Assembly (NCBI RefSeq): GCF_016863515.1
Contig: NZ_BOPA01000014.1
Coordinates: forward strand, 124,001-188,000
Source of the DNA: Micromonospora gifhornensis
Lineage (GTDB): Bacteria > Actinomycetota > Actinomycetes > Mycobacteriales > Micromonosporaceae
Direction of reading: 5' to 3'
Length of the DNA: 64,000 bases
Below the pieces are notes generated by a model, which worked only from the letters and a program-made list of their open reading frames with translations, was not told the origin of the DNA and made no database searches. Shown here in pieces: positions 27,522-36,406 of this stretch (its first letter is position 1; each line of letters opens with the position of its first letter). Position numbers and translations under genes: made by a program.

Positions 27522-30160
27522 GCCGGATCCTCGGCCAGGCCGAGTTCGGTGACGAGCTGCGCCTGCTGGGCCACCGTCGGATGCTCCAGCAGTTCGATCA
27601 GCGGCACCGCGCCGCCGAAGGCCTCCGAGAGTCGGGCCGACAGTTGCTGCAACATCAGCGAGTGCCCGCCGAGGTCGAAGAAGTTGTCGTCGACCTGTGT
27701 GGGTGCCCGACCCAGCAGGTCGCGCCACGCGTCGACGACGACCTGCTCGACGGGGCCGGACGGGGCCCGGCCGCCGGTGCGCCCGTCGGCGGTGGGTGCG
27801 GGCAGTGCCGCCCGGTCGATGTACCCGTCGGCGGTGTACGGCAGTGCGGGCAGCACGGTCAGCCCGGGCACGGCGAAGCCCGGTAGCCGCTGCTCCAGCC
27901 GTTGCCGTACCTGCGACACGTCGGCCGTACCGTCCAGCACCAGGTACGCGTGCAGGGTGCCGTCCGCGGTGGTGATCGTCGTCGCGTCGCGTACGCCGGG
28001 ACACTCGACCAGCAGGTCGGTGATCTCGCCCGGGTGCAGGGGCACCCCGCGCAGGACGGTCCTCTCGTCGGCCGGGCCGACGAGTTCGACGCGGCCGTCG
28101 GCGCGGATCCGGGCGTACCAGCGGGTCGGCTCGCCTGCGTCCGCAGCGTCGCCCAGGTGCAGGGTGCCGAAGGCGCCCTGCGGTAGCGGGCGGCCCGACG
28201 GGTGGGCCGTCCACGCCCGCAGCGGGGCGAGCGGTCGACCGGCGTCGACGCGGTGCGGGCCGACCGACAGCCGACCCACCGTGGCCAGGCCGCCGGCGGT
28301 GCGCAGGCAGCCGTACCAGACCACGTCGGCGCGGGCGGCGAGCCGCGCGGCGGCGGCGCGGTGCAGGTCACCGACGGCCAGCAGGGCGCAGCCCTGCGGG
28401 GCCCGCCAGCCTGCGGGAAGTCGCGCCAACAGGGGCACGGTGGCGCTGAGCAGACCGGGCCGCAGCCGGTCCACGAGCGCGGTCAGCTCGCTGCCGTCGT
28501 CGGGAACGCGGATCAGCTCGGCGCCGGTGGCCTCGGCCAGCGCGGCGTCCACGTCGGCCAGGGCGCTGCCGGGGGGTGCGGTGCTGAGCAGGCGGCCGAT
28601 CGCCCCGAGGGCGGCGGCGGCAGCCGGGATCGTCGCGAGCGGGGAGTCGATCGGGGTACGCCGAGCGCCGTCACCGGCTGCGGTGGTCGGGGCGGTGCGG
28701 GCCTCGTGGACCACCGGCAGCGCGGTGACCGGCGTGTCGACGTCGTCGACCACGGCGGCGACGAGCGCCCAGAACTGTCCGGCGAGGGCGACGATCGTCG
28801 ACTCGTCGAAGATGTCGTCGTTGTACGGCCACTGCGCGCCGAGCTGCGCCCCGTGCAGGATGTTGACGCCGAGGTCGTACTCGGTGCCCTCGGACCGCAG
28901 CGGGAACGGCTCGCCGCGCAGGCCGGTGGGGGCCAGCGGCAACCCGGTGCCGTCGTCGGCCAGGTACGAGTAGGAGACCTGGTACAGCGGCGGGACACCG
29001 GCCTCGCGGACCGGGTTGACGTCACGCACCACCCGCTCGTACGGCAGCTCCTGTCGGGCGTACGCGGCGAGGGCGTGGGCGTGTTCGCGCGCGATGACCT
29101 GCCGGGCGGTGTCGGTGTCGCGTACCTGGGAGCGCAACGGCAGCACGTTGACGAAGTAGCCGATGAGGTTCTCGGTCTCCGGGTGGGCCCGCTCGCTCTT
29201 GGGCACGCCGATGACGATGTCCTCCTGGCTGCTGTACTGCCACAGCAGGAGGCGGTAGCAGGCGAGCAGGAGCACCGACGGGGTGGTACGCCACGCCCGC
29301 GCGGCCTCGTGGACCCGCTCACCCAGCCCGTCGGGGGCGGTGTCGTAGTAGAACCGTCCGGCGCCCTCGTGCCGGGCGGGGCGGGGCCGGTCGGTGGGGA
29401 TGGCGAGCTTGTGCGGCGCGTCGCGTAGGTGCTGCTGCCAGTAGTCGAGCAGCCGGTCCAGCCGTTGGCCGTCGAGGCGGTCGCGTTGCCAGACGGCGAA
29501 GTCGGCGTACTGGATCGGCAGGGTGGGCAGCGGCGGCGCGGTGCCGTACGCGGCGGCTTCGTACCGGTTCCACAGGTCGCGGAGCAGGATCGCCCGGGAC
29601 GGCATGTCGGCGACGGCGACGTGTTGGTTGACGACCAGGACGTGGTCGTCGTCGGCGAGCCGGTAGAGGCGGATCCGCAGTGGCGGCTGCGTCGCGAGGT
29701 CGAAGCCGGCGAGCGCGTCGGCGCTGGCCCGCTCGGCACAGGCCGCGGGGTCGGCGCCGGTGAGGTCGACGAGCGCGAAGTCCACAGTGCCCACGGGCAG
29801 GATCTGTTGGGCCGGTCTGCCGTCGATCGTGGTGACGATGGTGCGCAGCGAGTCGTGTCGGGCGGCGAGGTCGGCGCAGGCGCTGCGCAGCGCGGCCAGG
29901 TCGAGCTCCCCGTGCAGGCGGCTGGCGGTGGGGAAGGCGAAGATGTCGCGCCGCTGGTAGAGCTGTTCGAGATACCAGAGCCGTTCCTGTGCGTACGACA
30001 GCGGTGCCGGCGCGTCGGGATCGGGCCGGGGGGCCAGCGGCGCGGTCGATCGGGGCGGTTCGGCGCGGGCGCGCAGCACGCGTTCCAGCGCCCTGCGCCG
30101 GTCGGGCGGCAGGTGGTCGAGTCGCCGCTGGAGGGCTTCCGTGTCGGACTCCATGGTCAT
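27518..30160 (-). CDS. Degenerate C*-A*-T NRPS protein
   Basis: 880 residues; the start at 30160 has GGAGG five to six bases upstream. The C domain (about 52-470) has QHVAVAD (179-185) where HHxxxDG is expected, losing the first His and shifting the Asp, so peptide-bond catalysis is doubtful. The A region (about 520-800) lacks core motifs A1-A7, including the LYTSGSTG loop; only an A8/A9-like tail (ERTVLRGVPLHPGEI and YTADGYIDRAALP) remains, so it should not adenylate. The carrier domain is intact (FFDLGGHS, S834). The protein may be a scaffold, a trans-loaded carrier with a non-canonical C domain, or decaying. The frame is intact over its full length, which argues against a recent pseudogene. 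Confidence 0.88.
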   Translation of the reverse strand: MTMESDTEALQRRLDHLPPDRRRALERVLRARAEPPRSTAPLAPRPDPDAPAPLSYAQERLWYLEQLYQRRDIFAFPTASRLHGELDLAALRSACADLAARHDSLRTIVTTIDGRPAQQILPVGTVDFALVDLTGADPAACAERASADALAGFDLATQPPLRIRLYRLADDDHVLVVNQHVAVADMPSRAILLRDLWNRYEAAAYGTAPPLPTLPIQYADFAVWQRDRLDGQRLDRLLDYWQQHLRDAPHKLAIPTDRPRPARHEGAGRFYYDTAPDGLGERVHEAARAWRTTPSVLLLACYRLLLWQYSSQEDIVIGVPKSERAHPETENLIGYFVNVLPLRSQVRDTDTARQVIAREHAHALAAYARQELPYERVVRDVNPVREAGVPPLYQVSYSYLADDGTGLPLAPTGLRGEPFPLRSEGTEYDLGVNILHGAQLGAQWPYNDDIFDESTIVALAGQFWALVAAVVDDVDTPVTALPVVHEARTAPTTAAGDGARRTPIDSPLATIPAAAAALGAIGRLLSTAPPGSALADVDAALAEATGAELIRVPDDGSELTALVDRLRPGLLSATVPLLARLPAGWRAPQGCALLAVGDLHRAAAARLAARADVVWYGCLRTAGGLATVGRLSVGPHRVDAGRPLAPLRAWTAHPSGRPLPQGAFGTLHLGDAADAGEPTRWYARIRADGRVELVGPADERTVLRGVPLHPGEITDLLVECPGVRDATTITTADGTLHAYLVLDGTADVSQVRQRLEQRLPGFAVPGLTVLPALPYTADGYIDRAALPAPTADGRTGGRAPSGPVEQVVVDAWRDLLGRAPTQVDDNFFDLGGHSLMLQQLSARLSEAFGGAVPLIELLEHPTVAQQAQLVTELGLAEDPA

Positions 30161-30182
30161 GCGTCGCCTCCGAACTTGAGCC

Positions 30183-30212
30183 TTGACTCACGATATAACT
30201 GTAGTCAATAGT
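30183..30212. promoter_or_regulatory. Divergent promoter with ACTGTAGTC element
   Basis: On the plus strand TTGACT (30183-30188), 18 bases, then AATAGT (30207-30212) fit a promoter for the carrier-protein/SDR operon. The ACTGTAGTC (30198-30206) ends exactly where the -10 begins. TATATC on the minus strand (30197-30192) may serve the C*-A*-T operon. It shares ACTGTAGTC with the 18.56 kb site. Confidence 0.5.
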
Positions 30213-30244
30213 CTAGTTGTTGCTTGGTTGATCAGGGGGTGCGG

Positions 30245-30607
30245 GTGGACACCGAAAACCGGACCGGCGACACCGGAGACGACCAGGTTCTGCGCCGACT
30301 GCGCGACGAGTGCTACGCCGTCGTGCTGCCGGGCGTCCCGGTGTCCGCCGACGACGACCTGTTCGAGGTCGGTGGCGACAGCGTCATGCTGATCCGGCTG
30401 GTCGCCATGGCCCAGCTCGCCTTCGGCGTCGAGATCGACGCGCTGCGCTACTTCCAGCGCCCCACGCTCGCCACGCTCGCCGCCGAGGTGCGGCAGGGCC
30501 TGGCCCCGCAGACCGTCGACGATCGGCTGCTCGACGACGTGCTGGCGCGGGTGGAATCGATGACCGACGACGAGGTGCAGCGCCTGCTCGACGGCGCGGG
30601 ATCGTGA
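30245..30607 (+). CDS. Free-standing carrier protein
   Basis: 120 residues from GTG 30245, preceded by AGGGGG; other in-frame starts (TTG 30224, GTG 30239) lack such a site. The core FEVGGDSVMLIRL carries the pantetheine Ser (S46). It is followed 14 bases later by an SDR gene, so the SDR probably acts on a substrate tethered to this carrier. It is divergent from the C*-A*-T gene and shares its intergenic promoter region. Confidence 0.9.
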   Translation: MDTENRTGDTGDDQVLRRLRDECYAVVLPGVPVSADDDLFEVGGDSVMLIRLVAMAQLAFGVEIDALRYFQRPTLATLAAEVRQGLAPQTVDDRLLDDVLARVESMTDDEVQRLLDGAGS

Positions 30608-30621
30608 CGAGGGAGGCACCC

Positions 30622-31392
30622 ATGCGGCTGGCCGGCAAGGTCTGCCTGATCAGCGGCGGTACCGCAGGCATCGGCCTGACCACCGCCGAGCTGTTCGCCC
30701 GGCACGACGCGCAGGCCGTCGTGGTGACCGGCCGCGACCCCGAGCGTGGCGCCGAGGCGGTCGAACGGATCGGCGGGCCCGCCTGGTACCTGCCTCAGGA
30801 CGTGGTCGACGAACACCGCTGGGACGCGGTCGTCGACGCGGTCGTCGCCCGGTACGGACGCCTCGACATCCTGGTCAACAACGCCGGCTGGATCGGCGAC
30901 GAGCAGGCCCAGGACATCGAGGAGGTGGAACTGGAGCAGTGGCGGCGCATCCTCGCGGTCAACCTGGACAGCGTCATGCTCGGCTGCCGTGCCGCGGTAC
31001 GGGTGATGGGGGCCAGCGGCGGCGGCAGCATCGTCAACGTCTCCAGCACCGCCGGGCTGATGTCCACCCCGCTGTTCACCGCGTACGGCGCGGCGAAGGC
31101 CGCCATCACCCAGCTCACCAAGTCCGTCGCGGTGCACTGCGCCTGGCGGCGGTACGGCATCCGGTGCAACTCGGTGCACCCTGGACTGATCGAGACCGAC
31201 CTGGGTGACCGGGTGCTCGCCCTGTTCGATCCGGACGTGGACCGGGCCCGCACCGCGTACCTGGCCCGGGTGCCGATGGGTGAACTCGGCACCCCCGACG
31301 ACGCGGCGGCGGCGATCCTCTATCTCGCCAGTGACGAGTCCCGGCACGTGACCGGGACCCAACTGGTGGTCAGCGGTGGCCTCGGGGTCTGA
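30622..31392 (+). CDS. Short-chain dehydrogenase/reductase
   Basis: 256 residues from ATG 30622, preceded by GGGAGG. The Rossmann motif is SGGTAGIG (residues 11-18), the structural NNAG is present, and the Ser-Tyr-Lys triad lies in NVSSTAG and YGAAK (Y155, K159). Members reduce or oxidise a ketone or alcohol with NAD(P)H. Adjacent to a free carrier protein, it may act on a carrier-bound beta-keto or beta-hydroxy group (inference). It converges with the DinB-fold gene with only two bases between stops. Confidence 0.9.
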   Translation: MRLAGKVCLISGGTAGIGLTTAELFARHDAQAVVVTGRDPERGAEAVERIGGPAWYLPQDVVDEHRWDAVVDAVVARYGRLDILVNNAGWIGDEQAQDIEEVELEQWRRILAVNLDSVMLGCRAAVRVMGASGGGSIVNVSSTAGLMSTPLFTAYGAAKAAITQLTKSVAVHCAWRRYGIRCNSVHPGLIETDLGDRVLALFDPDVDRARTAYLARVPMGELGTPDDAAAAILYLASDESRHVTGTQLVVSGGLGV

Positions 31393-31394
31393 GG

Positions 31395-32174
31395 CTACGG
31401 CGTGATCTGACTCTTCAGCAGTCGCTGCACCAGGTCGGTGTCACCGCTGACCAGGTGTGTACCGTCGGCGAACGGCAGCCGCTGCCAGAGCAGCAACAGC
31501 ACCTGCTGGGCCGGTCCGCGTACCACCGCCACCGACTCGTCCGCAGCAGCAGCCCTCGGGCCGCTGACCGCCGGAACCCGGTTGCCCGACGGGGTCAGCA
31601 CCCACCGGTGCCCGGTGTCGGACAGCTCCACGGTCACCGGGCCGGTGAGCGTGGTGACCGGTTTGCCGTCCCAACGGTGGCCGACCGCCAGCATCACCCG
31701 CAGCACCTCGTCCACGCCGTCGGCGGCCAGCAGTTGCGGCACCGGTCGCAGTTCGCCCAGGGTCAGGTCGGCGTCGCGTCCGTGGATCAGGGTTTCGTGG
31801 AACTGCCGCCGGAACCAGAAACCGGCGGCCCGGGGCACGGTGCTGAAATTCCAGCAGGGCGCGTCCGGGTCGGTCCGGGCCAGCTCGTCGAGCAGCAGGT
31901 CCGCTCCGGCGCGGTACCAGTCCGCCAGGTCGGCGTCGTCGTCCGGCTTCGGCACCTGCCGGGCCCGCTTGCCGGTACGGATGTTCTCCACCGCCCACCG
32001 GTGGATGCCGCCGAGGTGGGCCACCAGATCCCGCAGTTGCCAGTAGCGGCTCACCTGTGCCGGCACCGGCACCGACAGGTCGGCCTTGCGGGCGATCGCC
32101 TCGAACGCGGCCATCTCCGCCGCAAGTGGATCGAGGTAGTCCCGTGCCGCCAGGGGCAGCGCAGTCGGTTCCAT
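31395..32174 (-). CDS. Mycothiol-dependent isomerase-family (DinB-fold) protein
   Basis: 259 residues of the TIGR03083/DinB type with two metal-His regions (RDLVAHLGGIHRW and RQFHETLIHGRDAD) and a C-terminal MDMPI-C-like half. It is the last gene of the minus-strand operon, 7 bases after the aminotransferase gene. Relatives act on maleylpyruvate or detoxify with mycothiol; a tailoring or resistance role here is a guess. Confidence 0.8.
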   Translation of the reverse strand: MEPTALPLAARDYLDPLAAEMAAFEAIARKADLSVPVPAQVSRYWQLRDLVAHLGGIHRWAVENIRTGKRARQVPKPDDDADLADWYRAGADLLLDELARTDPDAPCWNFSTVPRAAGFWFRRQFHETLIHGRDADLTLGELRPVPQLLAADGVDEVLRVMLAVGHRWDGKPVTTLTGPVTVELSDTGHRWVLTPSGNRVPAVSGPRAAAADESVAVVRGPAQQVLLLLWQRLPFADGTHLVSGDTDLVQRLLKSQITP

Positions 32175-32181
32175 CGTCAGA

Positions 32182-33330
32182 TCACCCTCCCGCGGTCAGA
32201 CGGTCACCCGCCAGCCGCAGCGTATCGAGACGTTTGCAGAATGCGAAGCGGACAAGTCCTCGGCCCCGCTGCGGATCGGCATAGAACCGGGAGGCCGGGA
32301 TCGCCGCCACCCCCCGACTGTGGATCAGCTCCGTGCAGTACTCCACATCGTCGTCGGCGCACCTGCCGAGCAGGAAGAACGTCCCCTCGTTGTCGGCCAG
32401 GGTCAGCGGGGTGCGTTGCAGGTAGTCCCGCAGCACCGCCCGCCGCTGGGCGTACTGGGCGCGCAACAGCTCGTAGTAACCGCTGGCCGGGGCGTCGGTC
32501 ACCATCACGGCGGTGGCCAGTTGCAGGGGAGTGGCCGGCGCGAACGTCACGAACTGCTTGACCGCGCGCAGCGCCGCCGTCAGTGCCGGTGGGGCCACCG
32601 CCCAACCGACCCGCCACCCGGTCGCCGAGAAGGTCTTCGACACCGACGAGATCGTCACGGTACGGTCCCGGCACGCCGCGACCTCGGCGACCGGAAGGTG
32701 CGCCACCCCGTCGAAGGTCAGGTGCTCGTACGTCTCGTCCGCGACCAGGTACGCGTCGTACTTCTCGGCGAGTTCGCCGATGAGTGTCAGCTCCGGCTCG
32801 CGGAGCACCCGACCGGCCGGGTTCCACGGCGTGTTGAGGAAGACCAGTCGGGTGCGCGGATTGAACGCCTCGACGAGCCGCTCGGGATCCAGCCGGAACT
32901 CGGGGAAGTCACAGGGGACGTAGCGCACCGTCGCCCCGGCCGCCGTCACCGCGGGTGGGTACTGCTCGTAGCAGGGTTCCAGGACGATCGCCTCGTCGCC
33001 CGGTTCGAGCAGCCCGAGCGCGGCACACCAGATCGCCTCGCTGGCACCGGCGGTCACCGTGACCTCGGTCTCCGGGTCGACCTGACGTCGATAGCGGCGC
33101 AGCAGGTCGGCGGCGATCGCCTGACGCAGCGCGGGCACCCCGATGCTCATGCTGTACTGGTGCCCGCCCCTGCGTACCGCCTCGTCGGCGGCGGCCAGCA
33201 GGGCGGCCGGTGGACCGAAGTCCGGTGCCCCCTGGGCCAGGTTCACCGCCTGCTGCCGGGCCGCCTGCTGGCTCATCGCGGTGAAGATCGAGGTCCCGTA
33301 CGGGCGCAGGGAACTGCGGAGCAGGGTCAT
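32182..33330 (-). CDS. PLP-dependent aminotransferase, class I/II
   Basis: 382 residues of the kynurenine/methionine aminotransferase type. LAQGAPDFGPP near residue 30, TPWNPAGR, ADETYEHL and the Schiff-base Lys K232 in SVSKTFSATGWRVGW are all present. It transfers an amino group between a 2-oxo acid and an amino acid. It overlaps the FAD oxidase gene (ATGA), linking the two: a hydroxyacid oxidised to the keto acid could then be aminated. Confidence 0.9.
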   Translation of the reverse strand: MTLLRSSLRPYGTSIFTAMSQQAARQQAVNLAQGAPDFGPPAALLAAADEAVRRGGHQYSMSIGVPALRQAIAADLLRRYRRQVDPETEVTVTAGASEAIWCAALGLLEPGDEAIVLEPCYEQYPPAVTAAGATVRYVPCDFPEFRLDPERLVEAFNPRTRLVFLNTPWNPAGRVLREPELTLIGELAEKYDAYLVADETYEHLTFDGVAHLPVAEVAACRDRTVTISSVSKTFSATGWRVGWAVAPPALTAALRAVKQFVTFAPATPLQLATAVMVTDAPASGYYELLRAQYAQRRAVLRDYLQRTPLTLADNEGTFFLLGRCADDDVEYCTELIHSRGVAAIPASRFYADPQRGRGLVRFAFCKRLDTLRLAGDRLTAGG

Positions 33331-34751
33331 GCCGGCACCTCCGCCCGGAGCCGTACCTGGTCGCCTCCGGTGGCGAAGATCCGCCCGCCGTTGAGGATGC
33401 CGTGCGGGTCGAGGGCCTGCTTGAGCAGGCGCATCGTCGCGATCTCCGCCGGGCGTCGAGAGTAGGCCAGGTACGGCTCCTTCTCGAAGCCGATACCGTG
33501 CTCGGCGGAGATCGACCCCTGGTAGCGCTCCACGTTGCGGTAGACGATGTGCTCGACCTCCGCCTTGCGTCGACGGGTGGTCTCACCGGTGATCACCGCG
33601 ATGTGCACGTTTCCGTCGCCCAGGTGCCCGAACACCTGCAACGACACCTGCGGCCACAGTTCGCGCAACTCGCGGTCGACGGTGGTCAGGTAGGCCTCCA
33701 GGCACGTCGCGGGCAGACTCACGTCGAAGCCGAACAACGGCCCTTCGCCCCCGAGGATGAGCGACGGGATCCGTTCCCGTACCGCCCACAGGGCGGCCAC
33801 CTCGGCGGGCTCCAGCCCGACGGCGGACTCGGTGATCAGGTCGTCGCAGCCGTCCAACGCCGAGACGAACCGCTCGGTGTCGCCGACCGGGTCCGAGCCC
33901 TGGATCTCCACGAGCGCGTAGACCGGGTACCGGCCGACGAGCGGTGTCCGCACCGTGTCGCGCAGCGGCAGGATCAACTGGTACGCCTCGTCCCAGATCG
34001 CCTCGAACGCGCTCACCGAGCCCGGCAACGCCGCGCGGAGCCGGCCCAGCAACGCCAGTGCCGCGTCCACGCCGGACAGCCCGCAGAAGGCCACGTAACG
34101 GGTACGGGGCAGGGGCTGAAGGCGCAGCACCGCTCGGGTGATCACCCCGAGTGTTCCCTCGGAGCCGATGAACAGATGCTTGAGGTCGTACCCGGCGTTG
34201 TTCTTGACCAGCTTGTGCAGCCCGGGCAGCGTGGTCCCGTCGGCGAGCACCGCCTCGACGCCGAGCACCAGGTCACGTGTCATGCCGTAGCGCAGCACCC
34301 GGTTACCGCCCGCGTTGGTGGCCAGGCAGCCGCCGATCGTGCACGACCCGCGTGAGGCCAGGTCCAGCGGGAACATCAGCCCGTGCCGTTCGGCGGCCTC
34401 CTGCACCTGTTGCAGCGTCGCACCCGCCTGGACCGTCATCGTCGTGCCGACCACGTCGATCTCCTCGATCGCGGTCATCCGTTCCAGCGAGAGCACCACC
34501 TCGTGTGCGTCCGGGACGCCACCGCCCACCAGCCCGGTCATCCCGCCCTGCACCACCACCGGCTGACGCCGACGATGGCACTCCGCCAGTACGGCGGCGA
34601 CCTCACCGGTGTCCGCCGGGCGGACCACCATTGTCGGCGTACCGATCCGGTCGCTGCCCCACAGATCCTGTGCGTACCGGGCGCCGATCGCGTCACCGAG
34701 CAGCACGTGGTCGGCACCGACGAGACCGGTCAGTCGCTGCACGAGGTTCAT
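33327..34751 (-). CDS. FAD-linked oxidase, GlcD / D-2-hydroxyacid dehydrogenase type
   Basis: 474 residues from ATG 34751, with GGGAGGG upstream. The FAD-binding FAD_binding_4 domain holds PVVVQGGMTGLVGGG and GSCTIGGCLATNAGGNRVLRYG. The C-terminal metal-binding region carries FGHLGDGNVHIAV and ISAEHGIG. The family oxidises D-lactate, D-2-hydroxyglutarate or similar 2-hydroxyacids. Between a TPP enzyme and an aminotransferase, it is well placed to make the keto acid for amination. Confidence 0.92.
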   Translation of the reverse strand: MNLVQRLTGLVGADHVLLGDAIGARYAQDLWGSDRIGTPTMVVRPADTGEVAAVLAECHRRRQPVVVQGGMTGLVGGGVPDAHEVVLSLERMTAIEEIDVVGTTMTVQAGATLQQVQEAAERHGLMFPLDLASRGSCTIGGCLATNAGGNRVLRYGMTRDLVLGVEAVLADGTTLPGLHKLVKNNAGYDLKHLFIGSEGTLGVITRAVLRLQPLPRTRYVAFCGLSGVDAALALLGRLRAALPGSVSAFEAIWDEAYQLILPLRDTVRTPLVGRYPVYALVEIQGSDPVGDTERFVSALDGCDDLITESAVGLEPAEVAALWAVRERIPSLILGGEGPLFGFDVSLPATCLEAYLTTVDRELRELWPQVSLQVFGHLGDGNVHIAVITGETTRRRKAEVEHIVYRNVERYQGSISAEHGIGFEKEPYLAYSRRPAEIATMRLLKQALDPHGILNGGRIFATGGDQVRLRAEVPA

Positions 34752-36406
34752 CGGACCCTCCCGAGGTCGGTGAGGCGCTGGTAGGCGGAGATGTGCGTGA
34801 GGCTGGTGCGTACGTGCACCACGACCGGGCCGGGGTGGGCGAGCGCCTTCGACAGCACCGGCTCCACCTCGGCGTCGGTGCCGATGGTGAGACCCAACGC
34901 CCCGTACGCGTGGGCGAGCAGGGCGAAGTCGGGATTGGTCAGGTCGGTGCCGACGACCCGGCCCGGACTGCGGCGCTCCTGGTGTTGGCGGATGGTGCCG
35001 TAGCTGCCGTTGTCGGCGACGACGATGACCACCCGGGCGTGGCGCTGGACCGCGGTGGCCAGTTCGCTGCCGGTCATCAGGAAACCCCCGTCGCCGACGA
35101 AGACGACTGTGGGCTGCTCCGGGCGACGCAGTGCGGCCGCCACACCCGCCGGTACGCCGAACCCCATCGCGCTCGACCCGATGCCCAGCAGCCGACCTTC
35201 CTCGACCACCCGGTGGTACCGGTGCACCCAGGAGGTGAAGTTGCCGGCGTCGACGGTGACCACGCCACGCCCCGAGGTCAGGTCGCTCAGCACCGCGACG
35301 ACCCGACCGAACACGACCCCGTCGCCGGCGGTGACGGGAGTCCACTGTGCCTGTTCGGCCTCGTGGTCGGCGAGTTGCCGGACCCAGTCGTCGTCGACGG
35401 TGGCACGGGGCGGTGCGGCGGCGAGCTGCTCCAGGAAGGCGGCGGGGGAGCAGGCGTACGCCAGCCGGGGCCGGTAGGCCCCACCGGGCACCGTCGCGTC
35501 CGGGTACACGTGCACCAGCGCGGTGCCCGGGTCGGGCAGCGTGTACCGCTGGGTGCTGACGGCGTCGAGTCGGGTGCCGACGGCCAGCACCAGGTCGGCG
35601 CGGCCGACCAGGTCGCGCTGGTGTGCCGGGGTCGCCAGGTGCAGGTGCCCGGCGTACAACGGGTCGGTGTTGTCGTACAGGTCCTGCCGCTTGTTCGTCA
35701 CCAGCACCGGCAGGCGGTGCCGGTGGGCGGTCACTTTCAGCGCGCGTCGGCCCTGCGGGGTGTCCACCTGGGAGCCGGCGACCAGGACCGGTCGTCGGCT
35801 CGCGGACAGCAGGGCCAGGGTCCGGTCGATCGCGTCGGCCGGCGCAGGGGGGACCTCGGTCGCCACCGGCGCCCCGGAGCCGGACACCGGCACCGGTGCG
35901 GTGAGCACGTCCTCCGGTACGACGAGCACCGCCGGTCCGGGTACCCCACCGTGTGCGGCGGCGAGAGCGCGGGCGGTGAACTCGGCGACATGGTGGGGAT
36001 GCCCGACGGTGAACACCCCGCGCGACATCCCGGCGAAGGTGCCCTGGTGGTCGAGTTCCTGGAAGGAGCGTCGCCCGCGCTCGGCGGTGGGCACGTCGCC
36101 GACGATCAGCAGCAGCCCGGTGGCGTCGAGGTCCGCCGAGTGCACCGCGATCGCGGCGTTCGTCGCACCCGGGCCGCGGTTGACCAGCACCACCCCCGGT
36201 GTGCCGGTGAGTTTGGCGTCCGCCAGCGCCATGAAGGCGGCCCCGCCCTCGTGGCGGCAGGTGACCAGGTCGATGCCGGCGTCGGCGAGCCCGTCCAGCA
36301 CCGGCAGGAAACTCTCGCCCGGTACGCAGAAGACGCGGTCCACGCCGTGCGCGCGCAGCGTGGCGACGAGCCGGGCGGCGGCCGTCGTACCTGCGGGGTC
36401 GGTCAC
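34748..36406 (-). CDS. Thiamine-diphosphate-dependent enzyme, acetolactate-synthase-like
   Basis: 552 residues from GTG 36406. The catalytic Glu lies in TCRHEGGAAFMALADA (near residue 50), and the TPP motif GDGGFLMTGSELATAVQ ends with DNGSYG. The lineage is that of acetolactate synthase and related decarboxylases or carboligases. It could decarboxylate or condense a 2-oxo acid with pyruvate to set up an unusual monomer. GTGA overlap with the upstream binding-protein gene and ATGA with the FAD oxidase gene. Confidence 0.92.
   Translation of the reverse strand: MTDPAGTTAAARLVATLRAHGVDRVFCVPGESFLPVLDGLADAGIDLVTCRHEGGAAFMALADAKLTGTPGVVLVNRGPGATNAAIAVHSADLDATGLLLIVGDVPTAERGRRSFQELDHQGTFAGMSRGVFTVGHPHHVAEFTARALAAAHGGVPGPAVLVVPEDVLTAPVPVSGSGAPVATEVPPAPADAIDRTLALLSASRRPVLVAGSQVDTPQGRRALKVTAHRHRLPVLVTNKRQDLYDNTDPLYAGHLHLATPAHQRDLVGRADLVLAVGTRLDAVSTQRYTLPDPGTALVHVYPDATVPGGAYRPRLAYACSPAAFLEQLAAAPPRATVDDDWVRQLADHEAEQAQWTPVTAGDGVVFGRVVAVLSDLTSGRGVVTVDAGNFTSWVHRYHRVVEEGRLLGIGSSAMGFGVPAGVAAALRRPEQPTVVFVGDGGFLMTGSELATAVQRHARVVIVVADNGSYGTIRQHQERRSPGRVVGTDLTNPDFALLAHAYGALGLTIGTDAEVEPVLSKALAHPGPVVVHVRTSLTHISAYQRLTDLGRVR

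Noticed and set aside
27518-30160. Calling the C*-A*-T gene a pseudogene
   Set aside because: The frame is open for 880 codons with an intact carrier site and coupled downstream genes; loss of motifs looks like divergence, not recent disruption.
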